Of a DNA stretch of 64,000 nucleotides, positions 26,414 to 35,839 are shown in pieces. The translations under genes were made by a program, and so were the position numbers. The notes beneath the pieces were generated by a model that saw nothing but the letters and a program-made list of their open reading frames with translations, was not told where the DNA came from and ran no database searches. Source of the stretch: Intestinibaculum porci (lineage in GTDB: Bacteria; Bacillota_I; Bacilli_A; Erysipelotrichales; Coprobacillaceae). The first letter of the stretch is position 1, and each line of letters opens with the position of its first letter. The stretch is taken from contig NZ_AP019309.1 of NCBI RefSeq assembly GCF_003925875.1, forward strand, positions 2,604,001 through 2,668,000, read 5' to 3'.

Positions 26414-27157
26414 TTATACTTCAATGTGTGAAAAAACTTCGCCGATTGAATCATGGAAAACCAGTGAGGCACGACGCTCATAACCCGTTTCCCCTTTGTT
26501 CACTAAAATCAAATAACGGCCACGGAAATAATCCACTAAATTAGCAGCGGGGTAAACGGTTAAAGAAGTCCCGCCAACAATCAGGCAATCAGCCTGATGA
26601 ATCAGATCAATCGCATCACTCCAGGTCTGACTTGGTAAAGCTTCGCCATATAAGACCACATCCGGACGTACTAAACCGCCGCACTTTGGACAGGTTGGCA
26701 AACCTTTTTTGGTGTTAAAGATGAAATCAGCGGGATAAGATGTGCCACAAGCATCACAGTAATTACGCAGCGTACTGCCATGCACTTCTAAAACATTTTT
26801 CGAACCCGCTAACTGATGGAGACCATCAATATTCTGGGTAATGACGCCATCAAGTTTTCCTTTTTGTTCCATCTCGGCTAATTTGTAGTGCGCCCGATTC
26901 GGTTTGATCCCCCGAGCATCAAGTTTCTGACGATAGAATTCATAGAAGACATCTGGATGATGGACTAAGCAGTCATGGGATAATAAATATTCTGGACTGT
27001 AGGCATCAAAGGCGACATCATGCTGATTATAAAGACCATCTTTCGAGCGGAAATCAGGAATCCCGCTTTCGGTTGAGACCCCGGCCCCGCCGAAAAAGAC
27101 AATATGATGGGAGGTTCGAATCATCTCATTGAGCTGTTTGTATGCTTCTTCATTCAT
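26414..27157 (-). CDS. cobB: NAD-dependent protein deacylase (sirtuin)
   Basis: 247 aa from the ATG at 27157 (AGGAAGTG upstream). It contains GGAGVSTESGIPDFRS (NAD binding), the TQNIDGLH catalytic region and the active-site histidine in LEVHGSTLRNYC. The zinc pairs are CDACG and CPKCG; VGGTSLTVYPA is near the C-terminus. Length and motifs match bacterial CobB/Sir2. It deacylates protein lysines using NAD. Confidence 0.93.
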   Translation of the reverse strand: MNEEAYKQLNEMIRTSHHIVFFGGAGVSTESGIPDFRSKDGLYNQHDVAFDAYSPEYLLSHDCLVHHPDVFYEFYRQKLDARGIKPNRAHYKLAEMEQKGKLDGVITQNIDGLHQLAGSKNVLEVHGSTLRNYCDACGTSYPADFIFNTKKGLPTCPKCGGLVRPDVVLYGEALPSQTWSDAIDLIHQADCLIVGGTSLTVYPAANLVDYFRGRYLILVNKGETGYERRASLVFHDSIGEVFSHIEV

Positions 27158-27285
27158 TGATATCACTTCCTATGCTTTCATTATAATCCTATTTTCTTAA
27201 TTATGTGAATTTTTAAAAGCAATTGCAAAATCCTGTAAGTATGCTAGACTATCCCTGACTTAATTGTGAAAAGAGGTTGATTTTC

Positions 27286-28164
27286 GTGAATATGAAAAAA
27301 CTAATGACCGCGTTTTTAACACTCGTCATGATGACCCCCGTCAGTCATGTCTTCGCGGATAGTGAACGCTATTTAGTCTTAGGCAAAGACTTATCGACAA
27401 GTGAAAAAGCTACGGTCTTAAACTTACTCGGTGTGACCAATGAAGCCGACTACAATGTCTCTTACATTACCCACGCGGATGAAACAAAGTATTTAGGTAA
27501 CTATATTTCCGCTTCGGAAATTGGTTCCCGCGCTTTATCGAGCGTTGTGATGGAAAAACAGAACGCCAATGCCGGCATTTCTGTCACTACCAAAAATATT
27601 ACTTACTGCTCCGCGGAAATGTATCAGAATGCCCTGATTACTGCCGGAGTTAAAGATGTCAAATTAACCGTTGCCGGTCCGTTCAAGATTTCCGGGACCG
27701 CAGCCTTAGTGGCCGCCACCAAGTCTTATGAAATCATGACCGGTAAAACCTTAAACAGCACGGCGGTGGACACCGCTAATAATGAGATCAGTGTCACATC
27801 TGATGCCGCCAAGGAAGTCGGTTCTGGTGACGCCGCCAAATTAGTGGCTTCATTAAAACAGAAAGTTGCCGCAATGGGTGATGATTATACCCGTTCGAGC
27901 GGTGAAGATGCCCTGAAAGAATTAGAAAACACCATGAATATTCAATTATCCGATGATACCGAAGATGAAATTCTTGACTTAATGGACAAGATGAAAAATG
28001 TCAATTTAAATGAAGATGAAATCAAAACTCAGGCCAAAGATATTTATGAGAGCATCAAAGGTTATGCCTCACAGATTACCGGCAATACTGGTTTCTTATC
28101 TTCAATTGCCCAGAAAGTGAAAGACTTCCTATCTACCATCATTGGCTTCTTTACGGGGAATTAA
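27286..28164 (+). CDS. Secreted DUF1002 protein
   Basis: About 292 aa. AGAGGT lies 8 nt upstream of a GTG at 27286, preferred over an ATG two codons later. A signal peptide (KKLMTAFLTLVMMTPVSHVFA) is followed by the DUF1002 region starting RYLVLGKDLSTSEKATVLNLLGV and including YCSAEMYQNALITAGVKDVKLTVAGP (split across about 110-135). The function of this Firmicute family is unknown. A hydrophobic C-terminal segment (TIIGFFTG) ends the protein. Monocistronic, with a terminator directly after the stop. Confidence 0.85.
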   Translation: MNMKKLMTAFLTLVMMTPVSHVFADSERYLVLGKDLSTSEKATVLNLLGVTNEADYNVSYITHADETKYLGNYISASEIGSRALSSVVMEKQNANAGISVTTKNITYCSAEMYQNALITAGVKDVKLTVAGPFKISGTAALVAATKSYEIMTGKTLNSTAVDTANNEISVTSDAAKEVGSGDAAKLVASLKQKVAAMGDDYTRSSGEDALKELENTMNIQLSDDTEDEILDLMDKMKNVNLNEDEIKTQAKDIYESIKGYASQITGNTGFLSSIAQKVKDFLSTIIGFFTGN

Positions 28165-28192
28165 AAAGGATGCGCTGCATCCTTTTTTTAAT
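28165..28192 (+). terminator. Bidirectional terminator
   Basis: GGATGC/GCATCC hairpin with A-run before and T-run after, between the convergent DUF1002 and BRCT genes. Confidence 0.8.
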
Positions 28193-28754
28193 TATTCAGA
28201 TAAAGTTCAAAGAAGTCCCCTACATCGAGAATCTTTGTATTTTCACCGCGATTTAAATATTTGTTTGTATAGTGATCCATTTCGCCAACAACTAAGTAAT
28301 CAGCCTGACTGCTAGTATCTACCACAATACCGCCATTGTCTTCAATGAATTCTACCGCATATCGGCGGGGCATCGGCATTCGCCCGGTAAAGCAAAAGGT
28401 ATGATTGGCGATTGGATAAGAGGCAAATAAGACATCAAGACCAATTTGTTCCCTTTTCATATAGGCTTTGATCGCTTCATAGCGATCAATCATATCACCT
28501 GAAAAAGGAGGAACGCCATATTTACGGTACAGAGTCTGTTCAAAATCACTAAGATTCGCAGCATAGTTAAAATGCAGACTGGTATCCCAGCGAAAAGTCT
28601 CATCTATTAACAAGTCATAATCTTCTTCAAAACGAGGCAAATCTTCAAATGTAATGGTCTCTTTAAGGCCATGACGATGATGGACCAATAGCGTTATTTT
28701 CGGCTCATAAGTAATAGCCACATACTGATCCCACAAGGCATAGACGAAACGCAT
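28188..28754 (-). CDS. BRCT-domain protein
   Basis: 188 aa. The C-terminal ~85 residues form a BRCT domain like that of NAD-dependent ligase or the DinG/exonuclease group: FCFTGRMPMPRRYAVEFIEDNGGIV (split), then DYLVVGE and LNRGENTKILDVGDFFELY. The N-terminal ~100 residues are unassigned and contain many acidic and aromatic residues. It starts 2 nt after the degenerate RecJ-like gene, so the two are almost certainly co-transcribed; a DNA-repair or replication role is inferred. Confidence 0.8.
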   Translation of the reverse strand: MRFVYALWDQYVAITYEPKITLLVHHRHGLKETITFEDLPRFEEDYDLLIDETFRWDTSLHFNYAANLSDFEQTLYRKYGVPPFSGDMIDRYEAIKAYMKREQIGLDVLFASYPIANHTFCFTGRMPMPRRYAVEFIEDNGGIVVDTSSQADYLVVGEMDHYTNKYLNRGENTKILDVGDFFELYLNN

Positions 28755-28755
28755 G

Positions 28756-29943
28756 TTACTTAACCGCGATATCTTCCATCTTAATGGTTGGTAAACCAGA
28801 GAAAGAACTGATATATAAAGAGCCTTCGATGTCTAAGTGATCACCCTTCTTTAATTTTGTATGGGCAATAGGCACATCGTAAGCAGTCGCTTTGACAAGA
28901 CCATGAGACGTTCTAAATGATAACTCGAGACCACGGGACATATCAAACTTACGGATGCTTTCAATTTCAGCATCTTTAATCTTAAAGAATGGGCGTAAGT
29001 TCCCAACCCCATATGGTTCTAACGCTTTTTCCATCTCTTTAATTGCATCTTTAGTGATGTCTTCTAAAGTTGTGACGATCGGTGTGTAATCATTTTGCGG
29101 TTCTTCATGATCCGCTTTGATCGTTGATAAAGCTTCGCCAAATTTTTGATAAGTACCGCCTTGTTTTTTCGGATTCAAGAAATATTGTAAGAGACGGTTC
29201 CAGTGAATTTCGGGATTTTTTTCCACATACGTTTCTAATGGATAAACCACGCGTGAACGCACCATCGGCGCACTGTAGGAAACATGGCCATCGCCGCCAT
29301 ATAGCAGCATGTTGTTGCGTTTTTCTTTGGTAATCATAATCCGTTCAAAGGTGAAATAGCGTTCCTCTTCTAAAATTTCCCGGCCGCGAATAAATAATGT
29401 CCGGTTCTGTTTTAAAAGCGGTGTTGTCGAGCAAAGCACACCGATCGCCCCTAAAGCAAGAGAGTATTTCTCTAACCCATATAATGAAGCGATGGAGCAG
29501 GCGATCGTCGATAAAGCGAGTGGTCCTTCATTGATTGTGATATTGATATCTTCACTGCGATTAAAGAGGCTGATGCTATGATCTCTAAAGATCAGAATAT
29601 TCCCTCTTAACATATATTCATCTTTATGAATGTACTTCACTTCAAATGGAATCTTGATCTTCGCTAATAATCTGATAAAAATGAGCACAGAAAAAAGAGA
29701 GTCCAAAGCGGTATCGGCCACGAATAAGAATTTTTCTTTGTTTTCAATTTTACTCTGAAACGTCTTCAAAAAATCTTCCCCATGATCAATCATTGACGCA
29801 TCAAAGTCATAGTCCTGACCGATTTTTTCAAACGCTTCCTTAGTAAATGAGCGGGCTTCCAGCACCTGGGCTAAGATGGTCCCTACTTCAAATTCTTTTT
29901 CAATTGCGGGTGTTTTTGTGCAAACAAATTCTGTCTGTTTCAT
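28756..29943 (-). CDS. RecJ-like DHH-family protein with degraded catalytic motifs
   Basis: 395 aa from the ATG at 29943 (AGGGGG upstream). The scaffold follows RecJ. KFLFVADTALDSLFSVLIFIRLL stands where RecJ has its DYDxDG motif, but only the outer aspartates remain. LALGAIGVLCSTTPLLKQNRTL aligns with LvAlGTvADvvPLxxeNR, with the AD aspartate lost. No DHH is seen (RDHS at best). The C-terminal LEPYGVGNLRPFF and following segment match the RecJ OB region. It is probably a non-catalytic paralog that binds nucleic acid. Confidence 0.7.
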   Translation of the reverse strand: MKQTEFVCTKTPAIEKEFEVGTILAQVLEARSFTKEAFEKIGQDYDFDASMIDHGEDFLKTFQSKIENKEKFLFVADTALDSLFSVLIFIRLLAKIKIPFEVKYIHKDEYMLRGNILIFRDHSISLFNRSEDINITINEGPLALSTIACSIASLYGLEKYSLALGAIGVLCSTTPLLKQNRTLFIRGREILEEERYFTFERIMITKEKRNNMLLYGGDGHVSYSAPMVRSRVVYPLETYVEKNPEIHWNRLLQYFLNPKKQGGTYQKFGEALSTIKADHEEPQNDYTPIVTTLEDITKDAIKEMEKALEPYGVGNLRPFFKIKDAEIESIRKFDMSRGLELSFRTSHGLVKATAYDVPIAHTKLKKGDHLDIEGSLYISSFSGLPTIKMEDIAVK

Positions 29944-30138
29944 GATGAATTCCCCCTTATGTATTTTTCCCCTACATATAAACATACCATAAATTCTCCG
30001 TTTTTTTAAGGCCTTTCCCGGAAATTCTTTTTTTCATACGATATCGTTTTGCACAGTTTTTTCTTTCCTCTGACCCTATCTTAAAAGGATCATTGTCCCT
30101 TTTAAAAAAGAGAACGCTTCCGTTTCTAGAAATCACAA

Positions 30139-30160
30139 AGGAGATGCGACGCATCTCCTA
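30139..30160 (-). terminator. Terminator hairpin
   Basis: GGAGATGCG/CGCATCTCC stem directly after the stop of the gene at 30158-31429, followed by TTTGT on the minus strand. Confidence 0.65.
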
Positions 30161-31429
30161 CAGCTTTCTTCTGACTAAATCTTCAAAGTAGCCATCTTCT
30201 TCATCAATCTGTCTTGCTAAACGGTAAATCTGATCATAACGTTCATGAGAACATGGATGATTCTTAAACAGTTCCAATGATTCTTTGAAATTTTCTTTGA
30301 TATTACGTAATTCCTTGGTGTCATAATGGGCCATCGCCACCACGTAAGAGCGGGCTAAATCATCATAAATGGATGAAACCATCGCTTCATCATAGTCTTC
30401 CAGACATAACATAATCTTCGTTCCCGCAATACGGATCAGGTTCTTATAGGCTTCTTCATCATTACTTAAACGTTCATAAGCTAATAAGTGATTATCTAAC
30501 GATGCTCTTAAATAATTGACATCATGGGTTAAATTATAAGCATAGAAATCATCGCTAGCTAAAGTCAGATAAGAGTTCGCCACCGTTGGTGACTGTAAGC
30601 TTTGACGCATCTGTAAAGCCTGTTTATGATAAGCGATCGCTTTTTCAATATCTTCCCGGTTTTTATCTAGTTTGAAGCGGCCCTGATAATAAGCGCCGAT
30701 ATTGGAATCGATCTTGGCGATCAGTAAATCATTCTTTTCACATTTCTCTAAGCCTGCCATTTTCTCTTTGATGGCATCTAAATGCTGCTTACCAATATTA
30801 AGCAGATTAAGCTTATCAGCCGTCATTAAGCCATAAGCCATCTGATTTGATAAATCACACTGATCATAAACCGGCAAAGTAGCCTTTTCGATCATCTGCA
30901 GCCCCTGTAATCGCAGCTCATAAGCTTTAGGATCTAAACGCATAATATCATTAATCAGGCTAATCAGTTCATGAATATGATGGACCTGCTTATCTTTTGC
31001 GATCATCTCGATGACATTTTTTGCTTTCTCTAAAGTCTCTAGCGATAACTGCTCCTGCAGTTTTGTAAGAAAAGTCAAATCATCACTGTAACGCACCATG
31101 ATGGCAATCCCTTTTGCGGACAGCCAGTAACTCGTTTGCGTATTGGCAATATGATAAGTACCCATCTCTTCATAGATAAAATACATATCGATGGTTTTCT
31201 TCAGGCAAGCAAGGTTGAGGGCTTCTAAGTCCCCAGATAAAAGTTTACGATAGACATCTAAGTCTTTTTTGGTATCTAAATGTTCATAGAGCTCATGATC
31301 ACGAATCAGCTGTAAAGCGTTCTCCCCCGCCTTAATAATCTCTGCTTTACTAACGCGCTGATCCTCCATCATCATTGCCAGTAATGGTAAGTAAAGCTGC
31401 AGTGTCAGCTCACGAATTTCATCAAACAT
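30158..31429 (-). CDS. Helical protein of unknown function
   Basis: About 423 aa from the ATG at 31429 (AAGGGGG upstream). No recognised domain. The sequence is all-helical and looks like a degenerate TPR-type solenoid: regular helices of 12-16 residues, and AIAYHKQALQMRQSLQSPTVANSYLTLA (split near residue 275) resembles TPR spacing. No signal peptide or membrane helix. A scaffold or regulator role is possible but unproven. It lies between the RecJ-like gene and a diguanylate cyclase on the same strand. Confidence 0.7.
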   Translation of the reverse strand: MFDEIRELTLQLYLPLLAMMMEDQRVSKAEIIKAGENALQLIRDHELYEHLDTKKDLDVYRKLLSGDLEALNLACLKKTIDMYFIYEEMGTYHIANTQTSYWLSAKGIAIMVRYSDDLTFLTKLQEQLSLETLEKAKNVIEMIAKDKQVHHIHELISLINDIMRLDPKAYELRLQGLQMIEKATLPVYDQCDLSNQMAYGLMTADKLNLLNIGKQHLDAIKEKMAGLEKCEKNDLLIAKIDSNIGAYYQGRFKLDKNREDIEKAIAYHKQALQMRQSLQSPTVANSYLTLASDDFYAYNLTHDVNYLRASLDNHLLAYERLSNDEEAYKNLIRIAGTKIMLCLEDYDEAMVSSIYDDLARSYVVAMAHYDTKELRNIKENFKESLELFKNHPCSHERYDQIYRLARQIDEEDGYFEDLVRRKL

Positions 31430-31483
31430 ATGAAAGCCCCCTTCTTGCCTATAAGTATACGCCACTTATTAAAAAAACACCAC

Positions 31484-32404
31484 TTAGATCGTGATGTTTT
31501 CTTGGCCGCAGGCACATTCGTGATTTGTATAGAAGTCTTCACTGTAATATTCTGAGCCAAAGCCAGAACCTTTCTTCCGCGCTTTTGAATAATAAAGATT
31601 CAAATCCGCCTGATGCATGATTCCGCGTAAGTCTTTAGCACTGCTGGTAAAGCCAAAACAGTAACCGGCGGTAATACTGATCGATATCGCTTTCCCATCT
31701 TTAGTGGTTTGTAATAAGTCGGCTTGCATTTTATTAATCGATTTTTGAATTTCAATTTCTGTATGGAACGGCATTACGGCAATAAACTCATCACCGCCAT
31801 AACGGTAACAGTGCTTTCGGCCAAAGACGCGAACAAGTTCTGCCGCCACGCTGGTCACGACAAAATCGCCCATATCATGACCATAAGAATCATTAAATTT
31901 CTTAAAGTCATCAATATCAAAGAAGATCACAGCCTGCATACCTTCCATCATCCCGGTGAAATCGGTGCGAAAAGCGGCGCGGTTTTTCACACCGGTTAAT
32001 TCATCATATTCAGATTTTTCTTTCAGTGAGTTATTGCGCTGTTTTAAGATATCATTAAAAGTTTCGAGGGCTTTCATTGCTTTTTCCTGTTTGCGATATA
32101 AATGACCAACCATCAAGACAATGATCGTTGCGCTCAATATAAGGGCTAATAGGTCCTTACGGGCATGAAGAGATAAATGCCAGAATCGAAGTCCATCCGT
32201 ATAATAAAACAAATCCGCGCTGACAAGGGCAATAGCGCTAGCGATTCCGCCTTTATATCCGCCATAAACAAGGCAGGCAACGAGAATGACAATTCCCGCC
32301 AGATTAAAGTTAATCGCTTTTATTGAAAAAAAGAATGAAGCTAGCAGTAAGGTGAAGACAAAGCCCATAATCAGACTTTTTCGGTTAGCTTTTGGTGTAT
32401 TCAT
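31484..32404 (-). CDS. Membrane diguanylate cyclase (GGDEF)
   Basis: 306 aa from the ATG at 32404 (GGAAG upstream). Four to five hydrophobic helices fill residues about 10-110, with no large extracytoplasmic sensor. A short coiled linker leads to a GGDEF domain with YDELTGVKNRAAF, FFDIDDFKKFNDSYGHDMGD and the intact active site RYGGDEF. It should synthesise c-di-GMP. A cysteine pair in the C-terminal tail (ECACGQ) is unusual. Confidence 0.9.
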   Translation of the reverse strand: MNTPKANRKSLIMGFVFTLLLASFFFSIKAINFNLAGIVILVACLVYGGYKGGIASAIALVSADLFYYTDGLRFWHLSLHARKDLLALILSATIIVLMVGHLYRKQEKAMKALETFNDILKQRNNSLKEKSEYDELTGVKNRAAFRTDFTGMMEGMQAVIFFDIDDFKKFNDSYGHDMGDFVVTSVAAELVRVFGRKHCYRYGGDEFIAVMPFHTEIEIQKSINKMQADLLQTTKDGKAISISITAGYCFGFTSSAKDLRGIMHQADLNLYYSKARKKGSGFGSEYYSEDFYTNHECACGQENITI

Positions 32405-32548
32405 AGATTTCTTCCTTTCGGGGCACAAATGTATCATATAAAGTCACACATTGCAACCTTTTTACATTCAATTTTCTCTATTGTGACTTTAAGCAGGATT
32501 ATTATAGCCTAAAGCACGCATTTTTAAAATATGAAAAACCAAAAAAAA

Positions 32549-32586
32549 GGAGAACTTTCCATCAACTTTCCATCAAGAAGTTCTCC
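32549..32586 (-). terminator. Terminator
   Basis: GGAGAACTT/AAGTTCTCC stem with a ~20-nt loop, followed by eight T on the minus strand, downstream of the gene at 32627. Confidence 0.75.
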
Positions 32587-32626
32587 GCAAGATGATAAGG
32601 AGCCTAGCGCTTCGCCAAGCAGCGCG

Positions 32627-33250
32627 TTAAGGATGTAAATACCAGTCGGTGTAAGCCTCTAATGCTTCACTGTGTAAAGCATATAAATAGTGAATCAGAT
32701 AGAGATTGCCCGACAAGTCTAAAATGGGAATCGTTTGGGTCTTTAGACCTTCAAATAACGCTATGATTTGTACAATAAGATCATAAGAAATGTTTGTGTA
32801 TGTCAACTTGTTGTAGCTTTCCAGCATTGAAATCATGACCTTTAAGGATGAGTATTCATCGCTCGTTTCAATCAGCCCGCAATACTGATTGGCACTCGCA
32901 ATAAGCTGTGTGATCTCCTGAGGAGAATAATGATGGTTTGCACATTTTTTGACGCGTCTTAAATAATGATGTTTCACCATCGCCTGAAATTCTTTCTCCT
33001 GCGCGAGGCTTTTAGCACTCTCATGAAAGAGGATTGCTTTCATATGTGCATAAGCCGTCATACAGAGATTTTTCATTTTGTCTTCAGCCTGATCGCAGTT
33101 CTTTTTGATTGTCACCATAAGCGCAAGACATTCGTGAGCAGCCGCCGAGAAACGGCTTAACAGTGGATCATTCTTCTTCGTAACCTCAACCAGGACGCAG
33201 ACCAGGTCTGTGATCAATGTGATCAGCTCGTTTTTTAATGTACGCATCAC
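32627..33250 (-). CDS. Helical protein of unknown function
   Basis: 207 aa, no recognised domain, predicted almost entirely helical, no signal or membrane helix. Cysteines are scattered rather than forming a metal motif. An SD (GGAGGGATC) precedes the start and a terminator follows, so expression as a single gene is likely. It lies between a diguanylate cyclase and the SepF-like gene but has no obvious link to either. Confidence 0.65.
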   Translation of the reverse strand: MMRTLKNELITLITDLVCVLVEVTKKNDPLLSRFSAAAHECLALMVTIKKNCDQAEDKMKNLCMTAYAHMKAILFHESAKSLAQEKEFQAMVKHHYLRRVKKCANHHYSPQEITQLIASANQYCGLIETSDEYSSLKVMISMLESYNKLTYTNISYDLIVQIIALFEGLKTQTIPILDLSGNLYLIHYLYALHSEALEAYTDWYLHP

Positions 33251-33336
33251 AGATCCCTCCTTCTCATCTCCCCTTCGATTATAATCGGATAATGAAAAAA
33301 GTGGTTACAACCAGTGTAACAGGATCTATAGAAGAA

Positions 33337-33362
33337 AAGAAAAAAGGCCTTGCAATGGCCTT
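33337..33362 (-). terminator. Terminator of the SepF-like gene
   Basis: GGCC/GGCC hairpin (AAGGCCATTGCAAGGCCTT) followed by six T on the minus strand, overlapping the stop codon. Confidence 0.8.
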
Positions 33363-33627
33363 ATTCGTAATCTTCATTTTCGTCGGCATAAGTATAGCCT
33401 TCAACGTCCGCACCGTAAATAATAATATCATCAGAAATCTGTGTTTCGTGTAAGTCTGACGCAAACACCGCACCAGAGATAAAGTCTTCAATAGATTTTC
33501 GATCAGCACCAGCGATATCTTCATAGTTAACGATGATCGTCTGACCTGCCAGCAATGAGGATACGATATCGACTCTGACATCGGTATTTTCTGCTCTGAC
33601 TAATAAAATTGATAATGTATTTCTCAC
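33361..33627 (-). CDS. Short SepF-like protein
   Basis: 88 aa resembling the SepF/DUF552 core: an N-terminal beta strand, then LLAGQTIIVNYEDI (compare ..GRPVIVNL..), SIEDFISGAVFASDLHETQISDDIIIYG (split; compare ..IDFLSGAVYAL.G.I..I..). Full SepF has an N-terminal membrane-binding helix and linker that are missing here, and the tail is very acidic. SepF normally links FtsZ to the membrane and is often encoded next to ftsZ; here it is about 28 kb away. It may be a divergent SepF or a paralog. Confidence 0.7.
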   Translation of the reverse strand: MRNTLSILLVRAENTDVRVDIVSSLLAGQTIIVNYEDIAGADRKSIEDFISGAVFASDLHETQISDDIIIYGADVEGYTYADENEDYE

Positions 33628-33692
33628 CTGTGGGCACCTCCCATGTTCTCTATGTTTTAAATTTTACACTTTACTAGATAAAATATCAACAT

Positions 33693-34451
33693 TTAACGTG
33701 AGACCATCCACCGAAAGAGCCACATTGGTGTGAGCGAAACGACCATATAGCGGGGCAGGTCATAAGGATCATCATCTCGCGACGCATTGCGATACTGATT
33801 ATAGCTAAAAGCGAGATGAACGTGATGGGCTTTTAAGATCTGACCAATATCATCACGCGTGCGGCCAAAGGGAAAGGCAAAATACGTTTCACTAGCCCCA
33901 TCTTTTTGAAAATCTTCATCAATGGCTTGTAATGACATATCCTGAATCTTCTTACGATCAAAGCCTGGTGCCACTTTATGCATATTAAAAGAGTGTGAAT
34001 AATAAGCGGCGGTGGCATCATCATGAATTTCACTGCGGGTGAGGAAACCTTTGACCGGATGATCAAGATGTTTCCCAATGACAAAAGCAGTCGCATGCAT
34101 ATGATATTTCTTCAGGATCGGCTTAACAATCGTGTTGAAGTTCTCATAACCATCATCAAAGGTTAAGACCACCGCCTTACCGGTAACCTTTAAACGACCA
34201 TGATAATAATCATCAAACTGTTTCATCGTTAACGTTTGATAATGATGATTATAAAGATAGCGCATCTGCTTGGCAAAAGCGGAAACTTTCTGGGCATAAA
34301 TATAATGTGGATATTTCTCTTTTTTGAGTTGATCAGGGACAATCGCATGATAGCCTAAAACGGGGATACTTTGCGGTCTTTTAGCCTGGAGCTGAAAACC
34401 CGTCAGGAAGATTATCAGCACCATGATCAGTGCATTTTTCATTTGTTTCAT
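33693..34451 (-). CDS. Secreted polysaccharide deacetylase (NodB-type)
   Basis: 252 aa with a signal peptide (MKNALIMVLIIFLTGFQLQA) and a CE4 domain: VLGYHAI, VLTFDDGYENF with the catalytic and metal aspartates, and a SHSFNMH segment that would supply the metal histidines. FAFPFGRTRDDIGQIL corresponds to motif 3. The enzyme probably deacetylates peptidoglycan or another surface glycan. It is followed by a secreted-protein locus on the same strand. Confidence 0.88.
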   Translation of the reverse strand: MKQMKNALIMVLIIFLTGFQLQAKRPQSIPVLGYHAIVPDQLKKEKYPHYIYAQKVSAFAKQMRYLYNHHYQTLTMKQFDDYYHGRLKVTGKAVVLTFDDGYENFNTIVKPILKKYHMHATAFVIGKHLDHPVKGFLTRSEIHDDATAAYYSHSFNMHKVAPGFDRKKIQDMSLQAIDEDFQKDGASETYFAFPFGRTRDDIGQILKAHHVHLAFSYNQYRNASRDDDPYDLPRYMVVSLTPMWLFRWMVSR

Positions 34452-34493
34452 AAAATCACCTAAAGGCGATTTTACACTTGTCGTTAAAGAAGA

Positions 34494-35536
34494 TCAAGAC
34501 TGACGCGTGATTGTGTAATAAGCACCAATCGGACTTTTCACCACTTTATGCACTTTCACATAATATGTGCCCGCATTCACTTGCGCATGATAGCGCATCG
34601 TATGGGCATCTACTTGCGATTTTGATAATGCATCATTGACGACATTCTTCTTTGCATCGCGGTGGTAAAGGGAAACGTCACTATCTAATAACGACAAATC
34701 AAAGGATAAGCTGCCTGCTTGTGCCATCACCATCTTATAAAAGCGATCATTCTTATCATTATTGAGGAAAACCCCTTTACTTGTTTTATGCACACTGATC
34801 GTGGAGGCTTTCTTCTCTTTCACATTTTTATGGGATGGTAATTTAGAAAATGTGTATTTGAGACGATAGGTATGCTTGCCATCAGGTTTTAAAATATAGT
34901 CCCCTTCATTAAGGCGACCGGATCCTCTTTTACCGTCACTGATCCTAAAGTATAATGGCCTCCTTTTACATATTTACCAGTTTGATCAAGATAGCTTGAA
35001 TTCAGTTTTAATAACCCATTTTTAGCGTGGATATGAATAGCGGGCGTGCCGCTAAAACAGGCATAGGTTTTCGCTTTTAAAGTGAAATCATCATGATACA
35101 CTTGGGATACATAAAGAATGATACTCGCTTTCTTATACTGGGCTTTATTATGATCGAGCAAATCAATCGCATAAGCCGGCTGGGAAATGCGTACATAGTA
35201 TGTTCCTTTTTGCGTAATCGCTACCTTTTGATGACAGTTTTGATCCTGGTAGACGCCATAGCTGAGTTTACTCTTATTACTCGTAATCGTCACCGGACCA
35301 TTGACATCGACCTTTAAAGGAATCACTTTACTGCGCGTAGTATGACTTGATGTCCCCTTGGGAAAAGAATACGTGTACTTATTGCCTTTCTGCTTAAGCG
35401 AAGTGGTTAATAACTTTGGCGTCATCGTCGTTGACAGTAATTCAACATCTTCTCCCGCCGCATAGACACAGACATACGTTCCATAAAGGACGAAACATGA
35501 GATAACCAAAACGGCTAATAAAATACTTTTTTTCAT
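34494..35536 (-). pseudogene. Secreted protein split by a +1 frameshift
   Basis: The 5' part (ATG at 35536, signal peptide KKSILLAVLVISCFVLYGTYVCVYA) runs in one frame to a stop at 34889. The second frame is open across the junction and continues ...GRLNEGDYILKPDGKHTYRLKY... to 34494. The frames meet cleanly at an A4 run on the coding strand (34928-34931): dropping one A joins SVTV to KRGSGRLNEGDY. The combined protein would be about 347 aa. The repeats in both halves (GTYYVRI, GTYYVKV) look like pre-peptidase C-terminal-type beta domains. It could be a true pseudogene, phase variation or a sequencing error. Confidence 0.75.
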
Positions 35537-35604
35537 CGAAACACCTTCTTTCACCAAACATTGTAATCAGGCATGATGAAAATCGGTGACAACTTGTGTA
35601 ACAA

Positions 35605-35632
35605 AAAAACACCTGCCAAAAGACAGATGTTA
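35605..35632 (-). terminator. Terminator
   Basis: ACATCTG/CAGGTGT stem followed by seven T on the minus strand, downstream of the 69-aa gene. Confidence 0.75.
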
Positions 35633-35839
35633 CAAAGTATATTGCGAAATAGTGGCACAAATGGTGCGCATATCCACATCGGTTTCAAAGGTAAACTGCA
35701 AGGTCATGCCATTAGCGAAAAAGCAGGCGCTGCGCACTGAGCGAAAGCATGCCACATCCGCTCTGATTTTCTTGACTGGTATTTCCTGCAAATGAAGATA
35801 ATTCGCATCACCGCTCATCGCCGTGGAAATATTTTGCAT
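35630..35839 (-). CDS. Small protein of unknown function
   Basis: 69 aa. Its ATG directly abuts the stop of the upstream zinc-ribbon gene (35840), with GGGGG just upstream, so it is probably translationally coupled. The sequence (VKKIRADVACFRSVRSACFFANGMTL, split) reads as a compact alpha/beta protein with two cysteines. No family recognised. A terminator follows, making it the last gene of the operon. Confidence 0.6.
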   Translation of the reverse strand: MQNISTAMSGDANYLHLQEIPVKKIRADVACFRSVRSACFFANGMTLQFTFETDVDMRTICATISQYTL

